The notes: generated from the sequence alone by a model not told the origin. A DNA stretch of 64,000 nucleotides from Alloalcanivorax xenomutans (GCF_900217905.1 NZ_OBMO01000015.1:1-64000), one strand, 5' to 3'; shown: positions 44,817-54,624, numbered from the stretch's first letter. Made by a program: numbers and translations.

Positions 44817-46619
44817 ATGTCCGCCCTGCCCGTCATTACCGCCGTGGGCGGCATCAACGCCGCCGGCCGCACCTCCATGCACCACGGCTTCCGCCGCATG
44901 GTGTTCGAAGCGCTGGATGCCCACCGACAACAACAGACTCTGGACAGCCTGTCCGCGCTCACCGGCCTGAGCGACCGCCAGCAACTGCTGAACGCCACCT
45001 TGATCCGTGAACTGCCGGAAGCGGTGCGCATCACCATGGCGAGCAACGGCCATAGCGACGCGCCGGTGACTCTGGAGATGCGCAACCTTGATCTGCCCCA
45101 CCCCTTGCCGGAGGGCTGGCAAGTCACCGAGCTGAACCGGCATCGCAGCCGGGTCACCGTGCCCGCCGGGGCCGAACTGCGCGCGCCGGCGGCCATCACC
45201 CGGCGGGTCAGCGCCGCCGGCCAGTTGCCCAGCGGTTTCGATCCCGCCACTCTGTACGCTTCACGCAACCACCCCCGTGCCTTGCAGATGGCCATTTACG
45301 GTGTCAGTGACGCCTTTGGCATGCTCGGTATTCCCTGGGATCAGTTGCGTGGCCGGCTGGCACCGGACGAGGTCGCGGTGTTCGCCTCCAATGCCATGGC
45401 GCAACTGGACGACCATGGTCTCGGCGGCATGATGCGCGCCCCGTCGCTGGGCCAACGCACCACCTCCAAACAATGCCCGCTGGGCCTCGGCGAGATGACC
45501 GCCGATTTCATCAACGCCTATGTGCTGCGCAGCCCTGGTGGTACCGGTGGCATGCTCGGCGCCTGTGCCACTTTCCTCTACAACCTGGAAAGAGCCGTGC
45601 ACGCGATCCGCAACGGCCGTGCCCGGCTGGTGGTGGTGGGCACCAGTGAAGCGCCGCTGGTACCGGAAGTGCTGGAAGGCTACCGTGCCATGGGCGCGCT
45701 GGCCGAGGATGAAGCCCTGGCGGCCCTGGACGGCGCCAAACAGGCCGACCTGCGCCGCGCCTGCCGGCCGTTCTCGGACAACTGCGGTTTCACCATGGCG
45801 GAGTCCGCCCAGTTCGCGGTGGTGATGGACGACAGCCTGGCGCTGGAGTTGGGCGCGGACATTCTGGCGTCGGTACCGGACGTCTTCGTCCACGCCGATG
45901 GCGCCAAGAAATCCATTTCCTCGCCGGGCATTGGCAATTACCTGACCCTCGGCCGCGCCGCTTCCCTGGTCCGTCAACTGCTGGGCGAGGATGCCCTGCG
46001 CAACAACAGTGTGGTGCACGCCCATGGCACCGGCACGCCGCAGAACCGGGTCACCGAATCCCACGTCCTCAACGAAGTCGCCAAGGCCTTCCACATCAGC
46101 GACTGGCCGGTGGCCGCGATCAAAGCCTACGTGGGCCATTCCCTGGGCAGCGCTGGTGGTGATCAACTGGCTTCCGCGGCGGGGACTTTCCAGGATGGCT
46201 TACTGCCGGGGATCGCCACGGTGGACCATTTCGCCGCCGATCTGCATGACAGCAATCTGTCGTTCTCCCGCGAGCACCGGGAGATGCGGCCCTCGGCGGC
46301 GCTGCTCAACTCGAAAGGGTTCGGCGGTAACAACGCCACCGCCGTGATGTTGTCCCCGGACGCCACCCTGGACCTGCTGCGCCGCCGCCATGGCCAAAGC
46401 ACGCTGGACAGTTGGCGGGACCGGGTGGCCGACACCCGCGAAGCCGCCGCCGACTACGAACGACGAGCCCTGGCTGGCGAAACCGCGCCGGATTACTACT
46501 TCAACGACGGCGTCCTCAGTGGCGACGACCTGAGCATCACCGACCAGTCCATCCGTCTGCCCGGCTGGGATCAGGCGCTGACCTTCCGCGACGACCCGGG
46601 CTTCGACGACTACCGCTAA
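44817..46619 (+). CDS. fabY: Beta-ketoacyl-ACP synthase FabY
   Basis: The 600-residue protein is a member of the FabY condensing-enzyme family known from Pseudomonas aeruginosa, where FabY starts fatty-acid synthesis by condensing acetyl-CoA with malonyl-ACP. Catalytic residues fit a KAS triad: Cys250 (GACATFLYNL), His403 (VHAHGTGTPQN) and His441 (KAYVGHSLGSA). The N-terminus VGGINAAGRTSMHHGFRRMV and the C-terminal KGFGGNNATAVMLSP also match. AGGGAGTACC precedes the ATG. It is transcribed alone and followed by a strong hairpin. Confidence 0.92.
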   Translation: MSALPVITAVGGINAAGRTSMHHGFRRMVFEALDAHRQQQTLDSLSALTGLSDRQQLLNATLIRELPEAVRITMASNGHSDAPVTLEMRNLDLPHPLPEGWQVTELNRHRSRVTVPAGAELRAPAAITRRVSAAGQLPSGFDPATLYASRNHPRALQMAIYGVSDAFGMLGIPWDQLRGRLAPDEVAVFASNAMAQLDDHGLGGMMRAPSLGQRTTSKQCPLGLGEMTADFINAYVLRSPGGTGGMLGACATFLYNLERAVHAIRNGRARLVVVGTSEAPLVPEVLEGYRAMGALAEDEALAALDGAKQADLRRACRPFSDNCGFTMAESAQFAVVMDDSLALELGADILASVPDVFVHADGAKKSISSPGIGNYLTLGRAASLVRQLLGEDALRNNSVVHAHGTGTPQNRVTESHVLNEVAKAFHISDWPVAAIKAYVGHSLGSAGGDQLASAAGTFQDGLLPGIATVDHFAADLHDSNLSFSREHREMRPSAALLNSKGFGGNNATAVMLSPDATLDLLRRRHGQSTLDSWRDRVADTREAAADYERRALAGETAPDYYFNDGVLSGDDLSITDQSIRLPGWDQALTFRDDPGFDDYR

Positions 46620-46637
46620 GGACAGCAGATCGCTCCC

Positions 46638-46661
46638 GCCCGCCGGACCCTCCCGGCGGGC
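46638..46661 (+). terminator. G+C-rich terminator hairpin after fabY
   Basis: GCCCGCCGG at 46638-46646 and CCGGCGGGC at 46653-46661 form a perfect 9-bp stem with a 6-nt loop, starting 19 bp after the fabY stop. It is followed by TCAATTCT, a weak U-containing tract on the plus strand. It separates fabY from the PQQ dehydrogenase gene. Confidence 0.7.
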
Positions 46662-46783
46662 TCAATTCTAAAGTTTGGTAAAATCTGCGGAACCCGGTCC
46701 GCAAAATGGGCGAGGGCCTGCTTCGCTGCGTTACCGTGGGGTGCACGGATGTTCCCTCACAATAAGCAGAGAAGGAGTTCTCC

Positions 46784-49222
46784 ATGGCCGCCTCACGTTC
46801 CCGCGATGTCCTGCTCTTCCTAATCGGCGCCGTCGTTGCCCTGTTCGGTGTTGCCTTCACCATCGAGGGCGGTTGGCTGGTGTCGGTGGGTGGCACCTGG
46901 TATTACCTGCTGGCCGGCCTCGCCATGATCGTCTCCGGTTTGTTGCTGATCACCGGGCGCCGGGCCGGCGTCGGCATTTACGTTCTGGTGTTCATTGGCA
47001 CCCTGCTGTGGACGCTGTGGGAAGCCGGCGGCAACTACTGGGGCTGGATTCCGCGCATGGACGTGGTGATCGGGCTCGGTGTGGCGGTGGCCCTGGCTGC
47101 TCCCAGGTTGCGTAACGGCTTTGCCCCCGGTGCTTCTTATTCTGTCGCGGGGGCGCTGGTGGTGCTGATGGTGGTCGGCCTCGGGCTGGCGTTCGTGCCG
47201 TTCGGCGCGGTCAACCCCAAGCCGGTCCCCGGACCGGACAGTGCCCGACTGGCCACCGCGGTGGGCGACGCGCAACCGGCGGACAATCCGCACCCCGGCG
47301 ACTGGCCCGCCTACGGCGGCGGCAATAGCGCGCAACGCTACTCATCGCTGGATCAAATCACCGCCGACAACGTCGCCGGCCTGGAACGGGCCTGGGTCTA
47401 TCGTACCGGCGATCTGCTGGACCGGCGCTGGGGCGCGGAGACCACACCGCTCAAAGTCGGCGACGACGTCTTTTTGTGTACCTCCCGCAACATCATTATT
47501 TCCCTGAACGCCGCCGATGGCCGGGAAAACTGGCGCTACGACCCCGAAGTATCCGAGGACGCCATTCCCTATACCGCCGCCTGCCGCGGAGTGACCTACT
47601 ATCAGGTACCGGAAGAACGTCTGGCGACACTGCCCGGCGGCGCCGGAGACGGCAGTGGCCCGGCCTGCGCCCGCCGTATTTTTTCCGGCACCCTGGACGG
47701 TCGCATCGTCGCCGTGGACGCCGCCACCGGCGAACCCTGCCAGGATTTCGGTAACGGCGGCCAGGTGGATATCAAGGAAAACATGGGCGATACCCCGCCC
47801 GGCTATGTCTCGATCAATTCAGCGCCAGTGATCGTACGGGATGTGGTGATCACCGGGCACCAGGTACTGGATGGCCAGAAACGGGATGCGCCGTCCGGCG
47901 TGATCAAGGGATTCGATGCTCTCACCGGCGAACTGAAATGGGCCTGGGACGCCGGCCGGCCGGAGCAAAGCGAGCCCCTCAGCGGCGACCGGATCTACAC
48001 CCGTGGCTCGCCGAATATGTGGACCACGGCGGTGGGCGACAATGCTCTGGGTATGGTGTACCTGCCGATGGCCAACTCCGCCGCCGATTACTGGAGCACA
48101 CCGCGTAGCGAAGCGGAAAACAAATGGGCGGCGTCGCTGGTGGCGCTGGACGCCAGCACCGGTAAACCAGCCTGGCACTTTCAGGTCGCGCACAAGGACG
48201 TCTGGGATTATGACCTGGGTTCGCAACCCTCGTTGCTGGATTTCCCCACCAGCAAGGGACCGGTGCCAGCGATTCTGCTACCGACCAAGCAAGGCGAATT
48301 CTATGTGTTCGACCGGCGCACCGGCGAAGCGCTCACCGGTATCGAGGAAAGGCCGGTGCCCCAGGGCGGCGCCGAACCGGAGCAACGCAGCGCGACTCAG
48401 CCTTTCTCCACCTGGCACAGCCTGAAACAGCCCGACCTCACCGTGCATGACATGTGGGGGATGACGCCGTTCGACCAGATGTATTGCCGGGTGCAGTTCC
48501 ACAAAGCCGACTACAGGGGCATGTACACGCCGCCCAACGCGGACCGGCCATGGATCGAGTTCACCGGCTACAACGGCGGCTCCGACTGGGGCAGCGTGGC
48601 GCTGGACCCGTCCCGCGGCGTGATGATCGCCAACTACAACATCACCCCCAATTACAATCGGCTGGTGCCACGGGAGCTGGCCAATCAATACGGCTGGCTG
48701 CCACGCGGCGAGGGCGACGCCAAGGACCATGGCGACGCCGAGGGCGCCGGCGACCCGCAAGCGGGCACGCCCTATGCGATTGACGTGAACGCGGGCTGGC
48801 GTGTGCCGTGGACCGGACTGTTGTGCAAACAGCCGCCCTACGGCGGTATCCGCGCCATCGACGTGACCACCGGCGAAACCTTGTGGGACCGCCCGTTCGG
48901 TACCGCCCGCGCCAACGGCCCCTGGGGCATTCGCAGCGGTTTGCCGTTCACCATCGGTACGCCCAACAACGGGGGGCCGGTGGTCACCGCCGGCGGTCTG
49001 ATCTTCATCGCCGCCGCCACCGACGATCTGATCCGAGCCATCGACATCACCACTGGTGAAACCATCTGGCAGGATGCCCTGCCCGCCGGCGGCCAGGCCA
49101 CGCCCTTGGTGTACGAAGCGGACGGGCGGCAATATCTGATGATCGTCGCCACCGGCCATCATTTCATGGAAACACCAAGCGGCGACTACGTCATCACCTA
49201 CGCCCTGCCAAAATCCGACTGA
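46784..49222 (+). CDS. Membrane-bound PQQ-dependent dehydrogenase (glucose/quinate/shikimate family)
   Basis: The 812-residue protein has five membrane helices (about 7-150) and then a periplasmic eight-bladed PQQ beta-propeller (about 170-805). Features are WPAYGGGNSAQRYSSLDQITADNVAGLERAW, repeated W-motifs such as TGELKWAWDAG and TGKPAWHFQVAHKDVWDYDLGSQPSLLDF, and VVTAGGLIFIAAATDDLIRAID at the end. The architecture is that of E. coli Gcd and quinate dehydrogenase QuiA. It oxidises a sugar or cyclitol in the periplasm and passes electrons to ubiquinone; which substrate is uncertain. AAGGAG precedes the ATG. PQQ biosynthesis genes are not in this window. Confidence 0.92.
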   Translation: MAASRSRDVLLFLIGAVVALFGVAFTIEGGWLVSVGGTWYYLLAGLAMIVSGLLLITGRRAGVGIYVLVFIGTLLWTLWEAGGNYWGWIPRMDVVIGLGVAVALAAPRLRNGFAPGASYSVAGALVVLMVVGLGLAFVPFGAVNPKPVPGPDSARLATAVGDAQPADNPHPGDWPAYGGGNSAQRYSSLDQITADNVAGLERAWVYRTGDLLDRRWGAETTPLKVGDDVFLCTSRNIIISLNAADGRENWRYDPEVSEDAIPYTAACRGVTYYQVPEERLATLPGGAGDGSGPACARRIFSGTLDGRIVAVDAATGEPCQDFGNGGQVDIKENMGDTPPGYVSINSAPVIVRDVVITGHQVLDGQKRDAPSGVIKGFDALTGELKWAWDAGRPEQSEPLSGDRIYTRGSPNMWTTAVGDNALGMVYLPMANSAADYWSTPRSEAENKWAASLVALDASTGKPAWHFQVAHKDVWDYDLGSQPSLLDFPTSKGPVPAILLPTKQGEFYVFDRRTGEALTGIEERPVPQGGAEPEQRSATQPFSTWHSLKQPDLTVHDMWGMTPFDQMYCRVQFHKADYRGMYTPPNADRPWIEFTGYNGGSDWGSVALDPSRGVMIANYNITPNYNRLVPRELANQYGWLPRGEGDAKDHGDAEGAGDPQAGTPYAIDVNAGWRVPWTGLLCKQPPYGGIRAIDVTTGETLWDRPFGTARANGPWGIRSGLPFTIGTPNNGGPVVTAGGLIFIAAATDDLIRAIDITTGETIWQDALPAGGQATPLVYEADGRQYLMIVATGHHFMETPSGDYVITYALPKSD

Positions 49223-49233
49223 CCTCGGGGATC

Positions 49234-49260
49234 GGGAGCCCCCGGGCCGGGGGCTCTCCC
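49234..49260. terminator. Two-way terminator between the PQQ dehydrogenase and DUF6351 genes
   Basis: AGCCCCC (49237-49243) pairs with GGGGGCT (49249-49255) around a GGGCC loop, extended by GGG/CCC beyond a small bulge. It occupies most of the 46-bp gap between these convergent genes. There is no long U-run. Confidence 0.65.
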
Positions 49261-49268
49261 ATGCGAAT

Positions 49269-51869
49269 CTATAATCCCACCCCGAATGCCGGTGACGCCC
49301 ATCCCTGACGGGAGCCGCCGGCATCGCCGGTGAACGGCGCCCCGCCGGTGATCACCTGCTCCGCGGTGCCGTATTGCAACCAGGTTTCGGTGGGCACCCG
49401 CCCTACTCCCGGCAGACTGTAATCACAAACTCCGTCCGGGAAAATTTCCGCTACCTGCGCGGCGAAGGCGTCCGGATCGGGAATCCCGGACAACAGCCCG
49501 GACGGATAATCCGCCGGGTCCACCGGTTTCAACTGGCATTTATTGACCAGGGTGGTGATGTCATCACCAGCCACGGTGCGCGGCGTGCCGAAGCGGGTCT
49601 GCACCACGGTTTGCTGCAACCCGGCGATAATATCGGTGATCGGCGACAGCAGATCACCGACGATGCCCGGCAGCCCCAGCGCGCTCAGATCCAGACCGCA
49701 CACCTGGGCGGTGACCGCATCCACCACCACCCCCAGTTCCGGCGGCGGCGGTGGCAACAGGGACAAATCCAGCCCTGGAATCAATGGATCCGGATACAAC
49801 AAATTACCGGTGAACGGCACGATGGGGCCATCGGCGCCCAACAGCGATGACACCGACAGGCAGCGGTCACGTGCCTGAATCGGCTTGCGCGCCACCACTT
49901 TTTCCTCGATGGCTCCGGGCTCCGAATCGGCCTCGATATCGGACAACCAGCGGTCCATCACCAGCAACGCCTCGGTGGTGTAAACAGTGTCGCCGGCCAA
50001 CGGAAAGGCGCCGAACCAGATCACATGATTGTCGGCATGGCCCTGGGTTCGTATCAGTCGTTCGCGCATCTGCCAGGAATGGTAGGCGTCGTGGGCCAGC
50101 CCCGGATCCGGGCCGCGCAGATCGATGATCGGCACATTGGCGAGATGCTCGGCGGTGTTGATGGCGCCGGTACGGTAGGCATTACGCAGCGCTTCCGGAT
50201 CGGCGACGGTACGCTCCGGTCGGTGACGGATGTCCACGTCGAAGCCGCCGATCTCCCGATTCACGGTGAGAAACTGCTGTGGCGTGATGGTACCGTCGCG
50301 CAGCGCTTCCAGACCGTATTGCACCCCCACGTTATCCAGCGGAATACCTGTGAATCCCCGGCCGAGCGCCTGTTCGTTGGCGCTCCACACCGACGGCGAC
50401 CGGGTGCCGAACTGATTCACCATATAGTCGATCAGGCCGCAGCGCAGCCCGTCCGGCCGATCTTCCGGGTGGTACACCGGCACGCCGTCCGCCAGCCCCG
50501 GGCACTGGTCCTGGGTGGGGTACGCCGAGGGGAAGAACGCCAGATCGGAGACCACCGGATTGACCGGCAAATGCCCGTAGAACGCCGACCACTGCAGCGC
50601 CGGAATCGTCCCCGAGGTCAACAGCGAGGTGATCACCGACAGCAGGTCGGTGGGGTTTTCCGGCAACTGGTTGCCAAAATAGCGGCTGAGCAAATGGTAA
50701 TCGGCGAACTGGGTGGCGGTGGTCCACACGTCCGGGTAGGAGCACTGCACGATCAGCCCCTGATAAATACCCGGATAGGCATTGGCGATGTGTTGCTGGG
50801 CGATGGCACCGCCGGAACACCCGGTGCCGATGGCGTAACGCAGCGGTCCATACTGCTCGACGATGCGCTCCTTGGCCATCATCAGCGATTCGGCGGCGGT
50901 GACCAGATTGACGTTGTGCCCGAGGTTGGCCTGAGCCGTGGACAGAGTGATGAAGCCGCGCCCCAGCGCCACGGAAATGCTGTCGCCCAACAGCATCTCC
51001 GCCCCTTCCGGCGCGGTACCGGCAATGTCGCCGTTGGGCGGTTCGCCGGGGCCATAACTGACGCCCACGTTGCCGCCGTGATGAATCAACAATTTGCCGT
51101 TCCATTGCGGCTGCGGTGCCAGCGCGCTCCAGGATTGATCCGGCTGGTACAGCGCCATGATCTGGTAATGGTCACGGTTGATCACGCCGGTTTCCACGCG
51201 AACGATGAACGGCACCTCCACGTCCTGGTCGGTGGTGACGCTGGCGATCTGGTCCGCCGGCGGCGGGTTGTCCGGGTCATAATCCTGGAAAGCACCGGGC
51301 AGTCCCGGGTTCATCGGATCGAAGCCGGTGATCAGCGCTTGCAGGCGGTCCGCCGGCACATATTTGAAGCGGTATTCCACCGGCTGGTTGCAAAAGGCGT
51401 CCTCGGCGGCGGCATTGGTACAGGTCCAGGGCTGGATTTGCGGACCGGAGAACACCGGCCCGCCGATCGGGTGGTTGATCAGAGTGCGCTGCAACAGCGA
51501 GCCGTCCGCCAGTGTCACGGTGACGGTGTTCTCGCCTTCCGTCAGGCCGCCAATCAAACCGCCCAGGGTATCGCCGGTGCGATGAAGGCCGGCGCCGGCA
51601 TCCCGCTTGCCCACGGTGACGCGGGCGCCCTCCAGCAAGGCGGGATCATCCACCACGATGTTGATCAGAGCGTCACCGCCGCTGATCAGATCGGCGCGGT
51701 TGGACAGCACCTGGATCTCACCGTCCGCCCACACTGTTTCCCCCGGCTCATCCGGCCCATCGGGATTGGGGGAAGGGGCGGGATCACCGGAAGACGAGGA
51801 CCCCGAACCGCCACACGCGGCCAGGAGCAAACACAGACCATAAAGTCCGATCGAAGACAGCCGTTTCAT
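49269..51869 (-). CDS. DUF6351 family lipoprotein, predicted alpha/beta hydrolase
   Basis: The 866-residue secreted lipoprotein has a signal peptide ending in LLLAAC followed by a Gly/Ser/Pro linker, so it should be lipid-anchored. Residues 45-130 form a beta-rich region (GEIQVLSNRADLISGGDALINIVV). Further on, GTGCSGGAIAQQHIANAYPGIYQGLIVQ has the G-C-S-G-G elbow of an alpha/beta hydrolase near residue 350. The remainder matches the uncharacterised DUF6351 family, which is often large and exported. A hydrolase acting on a polymer or ester is the reasonable guess; no substrate can be named. It is monocistronic and diverges from the phospholipase-D-like gene. Confidence 0.82.
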   Translation of the reverse strand: MKRLSSIGLYGLCLLLAACGGSGSSSSGDPAPSPNPDGPDEPGETVWADGEIQVLSNRADLISGGDALINIVVDDPALLEGARVTVGKRDAGAGLHRTGDTLGGLIGGLTEGENTVTVTLADGSLLQRTLINHPIGGPVFSGPQIQPWTCTNAAAEDAFCNQPVEYRFKYVPADRLQALITGFDPMNPGLPGAFQDYDPDNPPPADQIASVTTDQDVEVPFIVRVETGVINRDHYQIMALYQPDQSWSALAPQPQWNGKLLIHHGGNVGVSYGPGEPPNGDIAGTAPEGAEMLLGDSISVALGRGFITLSTAQANLGHNVNLVTAAESLMMAKERIVEQYGPLRYAIGTGCSGGAIAQQHIANAYPGIYQGLIVQCSYPDVWTTATQFADYHLLSRYFGNQLPENPTDLLSVITSLLTSGTIPALQWSAFYGHLPVNPVVSDLAFFPSAYPTQDQCPGLADGVPVYHPEDRPDGLRCGLIDYMVNQFGTRSPSVWSANEQALGRGFTGIPLDNVGVQYGLEALRDGTITPQQFLTVNREIGGFDVDIRHRPERTVADPEALRNAYRTGAINTAEHLANVPIIDLRGPDPGLAHDAYHSWQMRERLIRTQGHADNHVIWFGAFPLAGDTVYTTEALLVMDRWLSDIEADSEPGAIEEKVVARKPIQARDRCLSVSSLLGADGPIVPFTGNLLYPDPLIPGLDLSLLPPPPPELGVVVDAVTAQVCGLDLSALGLPGIVGDLLSPITDIIAGLQQTVVQTRFGTPRTVAGDDITTLVNKCQLKPVDPADYPSGLLSGIPDPDAFAAQVAEIFPDGVCDYSLPGVGRVPTETWLQYGTAEQVITGGAPFTGDAGGSRQGWASPAFGVGL

Positions 51870-52123
51870 TATTATTCTCCGTTTTCAGTCCCGGCCGGTG
51901 CCGGGCCTTTCCCGATTGTTATCCCAACGGAGGCGAAAACACTGTTGGCTGGCGGTTACCGGAGCGTTAACCAAACCGTCATTTTTTTCACAACATGTAC
52001 GAAGGTGCCATTATCCCTTGCACTGTCGAATGGCGCCGTCCGCCTTGACCCGCCGCCACCCTCCCCGCGAATATCAGCGGTCGGCCCCGCTCCGGCTGCT
52101 CCCTACTTGCGACAGGACACACT

Positions 52124-53566
52124 ATGAAGCCATGGAAAAAAGCACTGCTCACGGTGCTGGTACTACTCATCGCGATAGCCATCTGGCAACGCTACAAGCC
52201 CCTACCGGAGGGCGTTGGCGAAGCCGGGCCGCCGCGTTCCGCCCATCAGGTGGCGCTGCTGGTGGACGACACCTGGAGCGATGAACAAGGTGATCGCCAT
52301 TTCGATCAGGCCATTTTCGACGAGTATTTTCGCTTGATCGGCCAGGCCAGGAAGCTTGTGGTGGTGGATATGTTCCTGTTCAACACCTTCGCCGGCGACA
52401 GCGGCAGCGCCCATCGGCCGCTCAGCGAACAGCTCACCGCAGCGCTGCTGGCTCGTCACGCTGCGGTGCCCGGGCTGCGCATGCTGGTCATCACCGATCC
52501 CTTCAACACTCTCTATGGCGGTGTCAGGGCGCCGCAGCTGGAGCGTTTGCGTCAGGCCGGCATTCCGGTGGTCTTCACCGCCTTGCCTCGTCTGCGCGAT
52601 TCCAACCCGAGTTGGTCGGCGCTGTGGCGAGTGTGTTGTCAATGGTTCGGCAATAGCGCGGGCGCCGGTTGGCTGCCCAATCCCACCGGCGGCGACGAGG
52701 TCACGTTGAGAACCTATCTGAGCCTGCTCAACTTCAAGGCCAATCACCGCAAGACCCTGGTGGTGGACGAAGGCGATGACTGGACCGCGCTGGTCACCTC
52801 GGCCAACGCTCACGACGCCAGCAGCGCCCACTCCAACATTGCCCTGCGCTTCAGCGGTCCGGCGGCGCTTGATGTCCTGCACTCGGAACTGGCGGTGGCA
52901 CGCTGGTCCGGCGCCGCGGTGGGCGAGGACTGGCCGACGGCCCCGCCCTCCGAAACCGGCGGCGACGCCCTGCCCCATTTGCGCCTGCTCACCGAGGGCG
53001 CCATCCGCGATGCCCTGCTGGCCACCGTGAACGAAGCGCGCCAGGGCGAGCAGTTGGATGTCGGTGTGTTTTATCTTTCCCACCGCCCGCTGGTGAAAGC
53101 CCTGGCCGAGGCGCAACGACGAGGTGTCCGGGTGCGCCTGCTGCTGGACCCGAACAAGGATGCCTTCGGCCGAGAGAAAAATGGCGTGCCCAACCGGCAG
53201 GTGGCCTGGGAGCTGCATGACGCCGGTGTCGCGGTGCGCTGGTGTGCCACCACCGGAGAACAATGCCATACCAAGATGCTGCTGCGCTTTCCGGCGGCGG
53301 ACAGCGACCGCCCGGCGCGGCTGATCCTCGGGTCCGCCAACTACACCCGGCGCAACCTGGATAATTTGAATCTGGAAACCAGCGTGGAATGGGTGGCCGG
53401 AGCCGAAGATGAGGTCATCAGCCGTGCCCGGGCCACATTCGAGAGACGTTGGGGTAACCCGGGCGACAGGTTGTTCAGCCTGCCCTATGAGGCCTACGAG
53501 GACACGTCGTATTGGCGTATGGCGCTGTACCGGATCATGGAGTTCACCGGCTGGTCGACGTTCTGA
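52124..53566 (+). CDS. Phospholipase D-like protein with N-terminal membrane anchor
   Basis: The 480-residue protein has a single N-terminal hydrophobic segment (residues 7-22, LLTVLVLLIAIAIW) and two HKD half-sites. The first is His208-Arg-Lys210 (NHRKTLVVDEGDDW). The second is His382-Thr-Lys384 (CHTKMLL), followed by GSANYTRRNLDNLNLE. Two HKD motifs indicate a phosphatidyltransferase or phosphodiesterase of the PLD superfamily, acting at the periplasmic membrane face. The second motif lacks the downstream Asp, as in many bacterial members. Substrate, for instance cardiolipin or polar lipid, is not determinable. Confidence 0.85.
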   Translation: MKPWKKALLTVLVLLIAIAIWQRYKPLPEGVGEAGPPRSAHQVALLVDDTWSDEQGDRHFDQAIFDEYFRLIGQARKLVVVDMFLFNTFAGDSGSAHRPLSEQLTAALLARHAAVPGLRMLVITDPFNTLYGGVRAPQLERLRQAGIPVVFTALPRLRDSNPSWSALWRVCCQWFGNSAGAGWLPNPTGGDEVTLRTYLSLLNFKANHRKTLVVDEGDDWTALVTSANAHDASSAHSNIALRFSGPAALDVLHSELAVARWSGAAVGEDWPTAPPSETGGDALPHLRLLTEGAIRDALLATVNEARQGEQLDVGVFYLSHRPLVKALAEAQRRGVRVRLLLDPNKDAFGREKNGVPNRQVAWELHDAGVAVRWCATTGEQCHTKMLLRFPAADSDRPARLILGSANYTRRNLDNLNLETSVEWVAGAEDEVISRARATFERRWGNPGDRLFSLPYEAYEDTSYWRMALYRIMEFTGWSTF

Positions 53567-53590
53567 AAAAACCGGTGGAGCCGCCCGCCG

Positions 53591-53665
53591 CTGCGGGAGC
53601 TTGCCTGCAAGCGAATTCTCGAATTCAGGGCCCGAGTCCATTCGCTTGCAGGCAAGCTCCCACAG
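53591..53665. repeat. REP-like inverted repeat, GCAAGCGAAT subtype
   Basis: The 26-nt arms at 53591-53616 and 53640-53665 have one mismatch and start CTGCGGGAGC/end CTCCCACAG. They share the GCAAGCGAAT end with the unit at 7546-7613, and the family tail CGACTTCGTCAGC follows. The unit lies just after the phospholipase-D-like gene and ahead of the convergent small membrane protein gene. Confidence 0.8.
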
Positions 53666-53722
53666 CGACTTCGTCAGCTCTGAATTCTTGTCTTGAAGGC
53701 CACATCGGCAATCCGTATTTCT

Positions 53723-54019
53723 TTATTGAATGCCCGACGCCTGACTTCCGGCTTTTACCACCTTCACCGCCACCAAACCATTAATCCCCCAGGTCAGCGC
53801 CAGCAGCAGCGACAAGGCCAGGGGCACTTCGGATTCCAGCAACAATGGAGTGCCCCGCACCTGACACAGGAACAGCGCCGATTCCAATACCGCCAGCAGC
53901 AACGGCGCGGCGATGGCCGCGGAGCGATGCAGTTCCACCTGCAGATAGCGCAGCAACGTCCGGCCTGCGGAAAGCGCCAGCCATATGATGATCAAACCGC
54001 CGGTAAGCACCGCCATCAT
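53723..54019 (-). CDS. Small membrane protein, uncharacterised
   Basis: The 98-residue protein is very hydrophobic, with segments at about 3-23, 34-52 and 66-86. No recognised domain is present. It lies 38 bp after the LOG-family gene on the same strand, which supports a shared transcript. Its frame is free of stops in a region with no competing gene. It could still be an over-call. Confidence 0.6.
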   Translation of the reverse strand: MMAVLTGGLIIIWLALSAGRTLLRYLQVELHRSAAIAAPLLLAVLESALFLCQVRGTPLLLESEVPLALSLLLALTWGINGLVAVKVVKAGSQASGIQ

Positions 54020-54057
54020 GGGCGCGTCTCCTGATCAGGTTGTGGTTTCAACATTGC

Positions 54058-54624
54058 TTACCCCTTCTCCCATTTCGCCACCGGCGCCTGGTAATCGGCG
54101 AACGCCGCCACCAGCGCCCCGGGATCCGCGTCCACGGTAAGCATTTCCCGGTAAGCGGGCTTCATGAAACCCTGGTCCACCATGTGTTCCAGAAAACCGA
54201 TCAAGCCGTCGTAATAGCCGATCACGTTGAAAAAACCACAGGGCTTGTGATGGTAGCCCAGCTGCGCCCAGGTCCATACCTCGAAGATCTCTTCCAGGGT
54301 ACCGGCGCCACCGGGCATGGCGATGAAACCATCCGCCAGTTCCGCCATCATCGCCTTGCGCTGGTGCATGTCTTCCACCACGTGCAATTCGGTAATCCCG
54401 GTGTGCTGAATCTCCCGATCCTTGAGCGCCTGGGGAATCACCCCGATAACCTCGCCGCCGGCCTCCAGGACCGCATCGGCGATCACGCCCATCAGTCCTA
54501 CCCGGCCACCACCATAGACCAGGCCATGACCCTGCTCCACCAGCGCCCGGGCCAGCGCCCGCGCCTGTTGTTCATAGATGGGATCGACACCGGAACTGGA
54601 ACCGCAAAACACCGCAATGTTCAT
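54058..54624 (-). CDS. LOG-family phosphoribohydrolase (TIGR00730)
   Basis: The 188-residue protein has the lysine-decarboxylase-like Rossmann fold that is really a nucleotide phosphoribohydrolase. Motifs are FCGSSSG at the start, GGGRVGLMG, and PGGAGTLEEIFEVWTWAQLG, the PGGxGTxxE signature shared with ppnN. Bacterial LOG proteins release the base from nucleoside monophosphates; some make cytokinins, but no such role is implied here. ATG 54624 (MNIAVFCGSSSG) follows GGAG; the frame opens earlier at 54651 without similarity. Confidence 0.9.
   Translation of the reverse strand: MNIAVFCGSSSGVDPIYEQQARALARALVEQGHGLVYGGGRVGLMGVIADAVLEAGGEVIGVIPQALKDREIQHTGITELHVVEDMHQRKAMMAELADGFIAMPGGAGTLEEIFEVWTWAQLGYHHKPCGFFNVIGYYDGLIGFLEHMVDQGFMKPAYREMLTVDADPGALVAAFADYQAPVAKWEKG

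Noticed and set aside
50025-52127. 700-codon plus-strand open frame opposite the DUF6351 lipoprotein gene
   Set aside because: It lies antisense to a lipoprotein gene with signal peptide and domain features. Its product is low-complexity, rich in Arg, Gln, Gly and His, with no domain. High GC makes such frames common.
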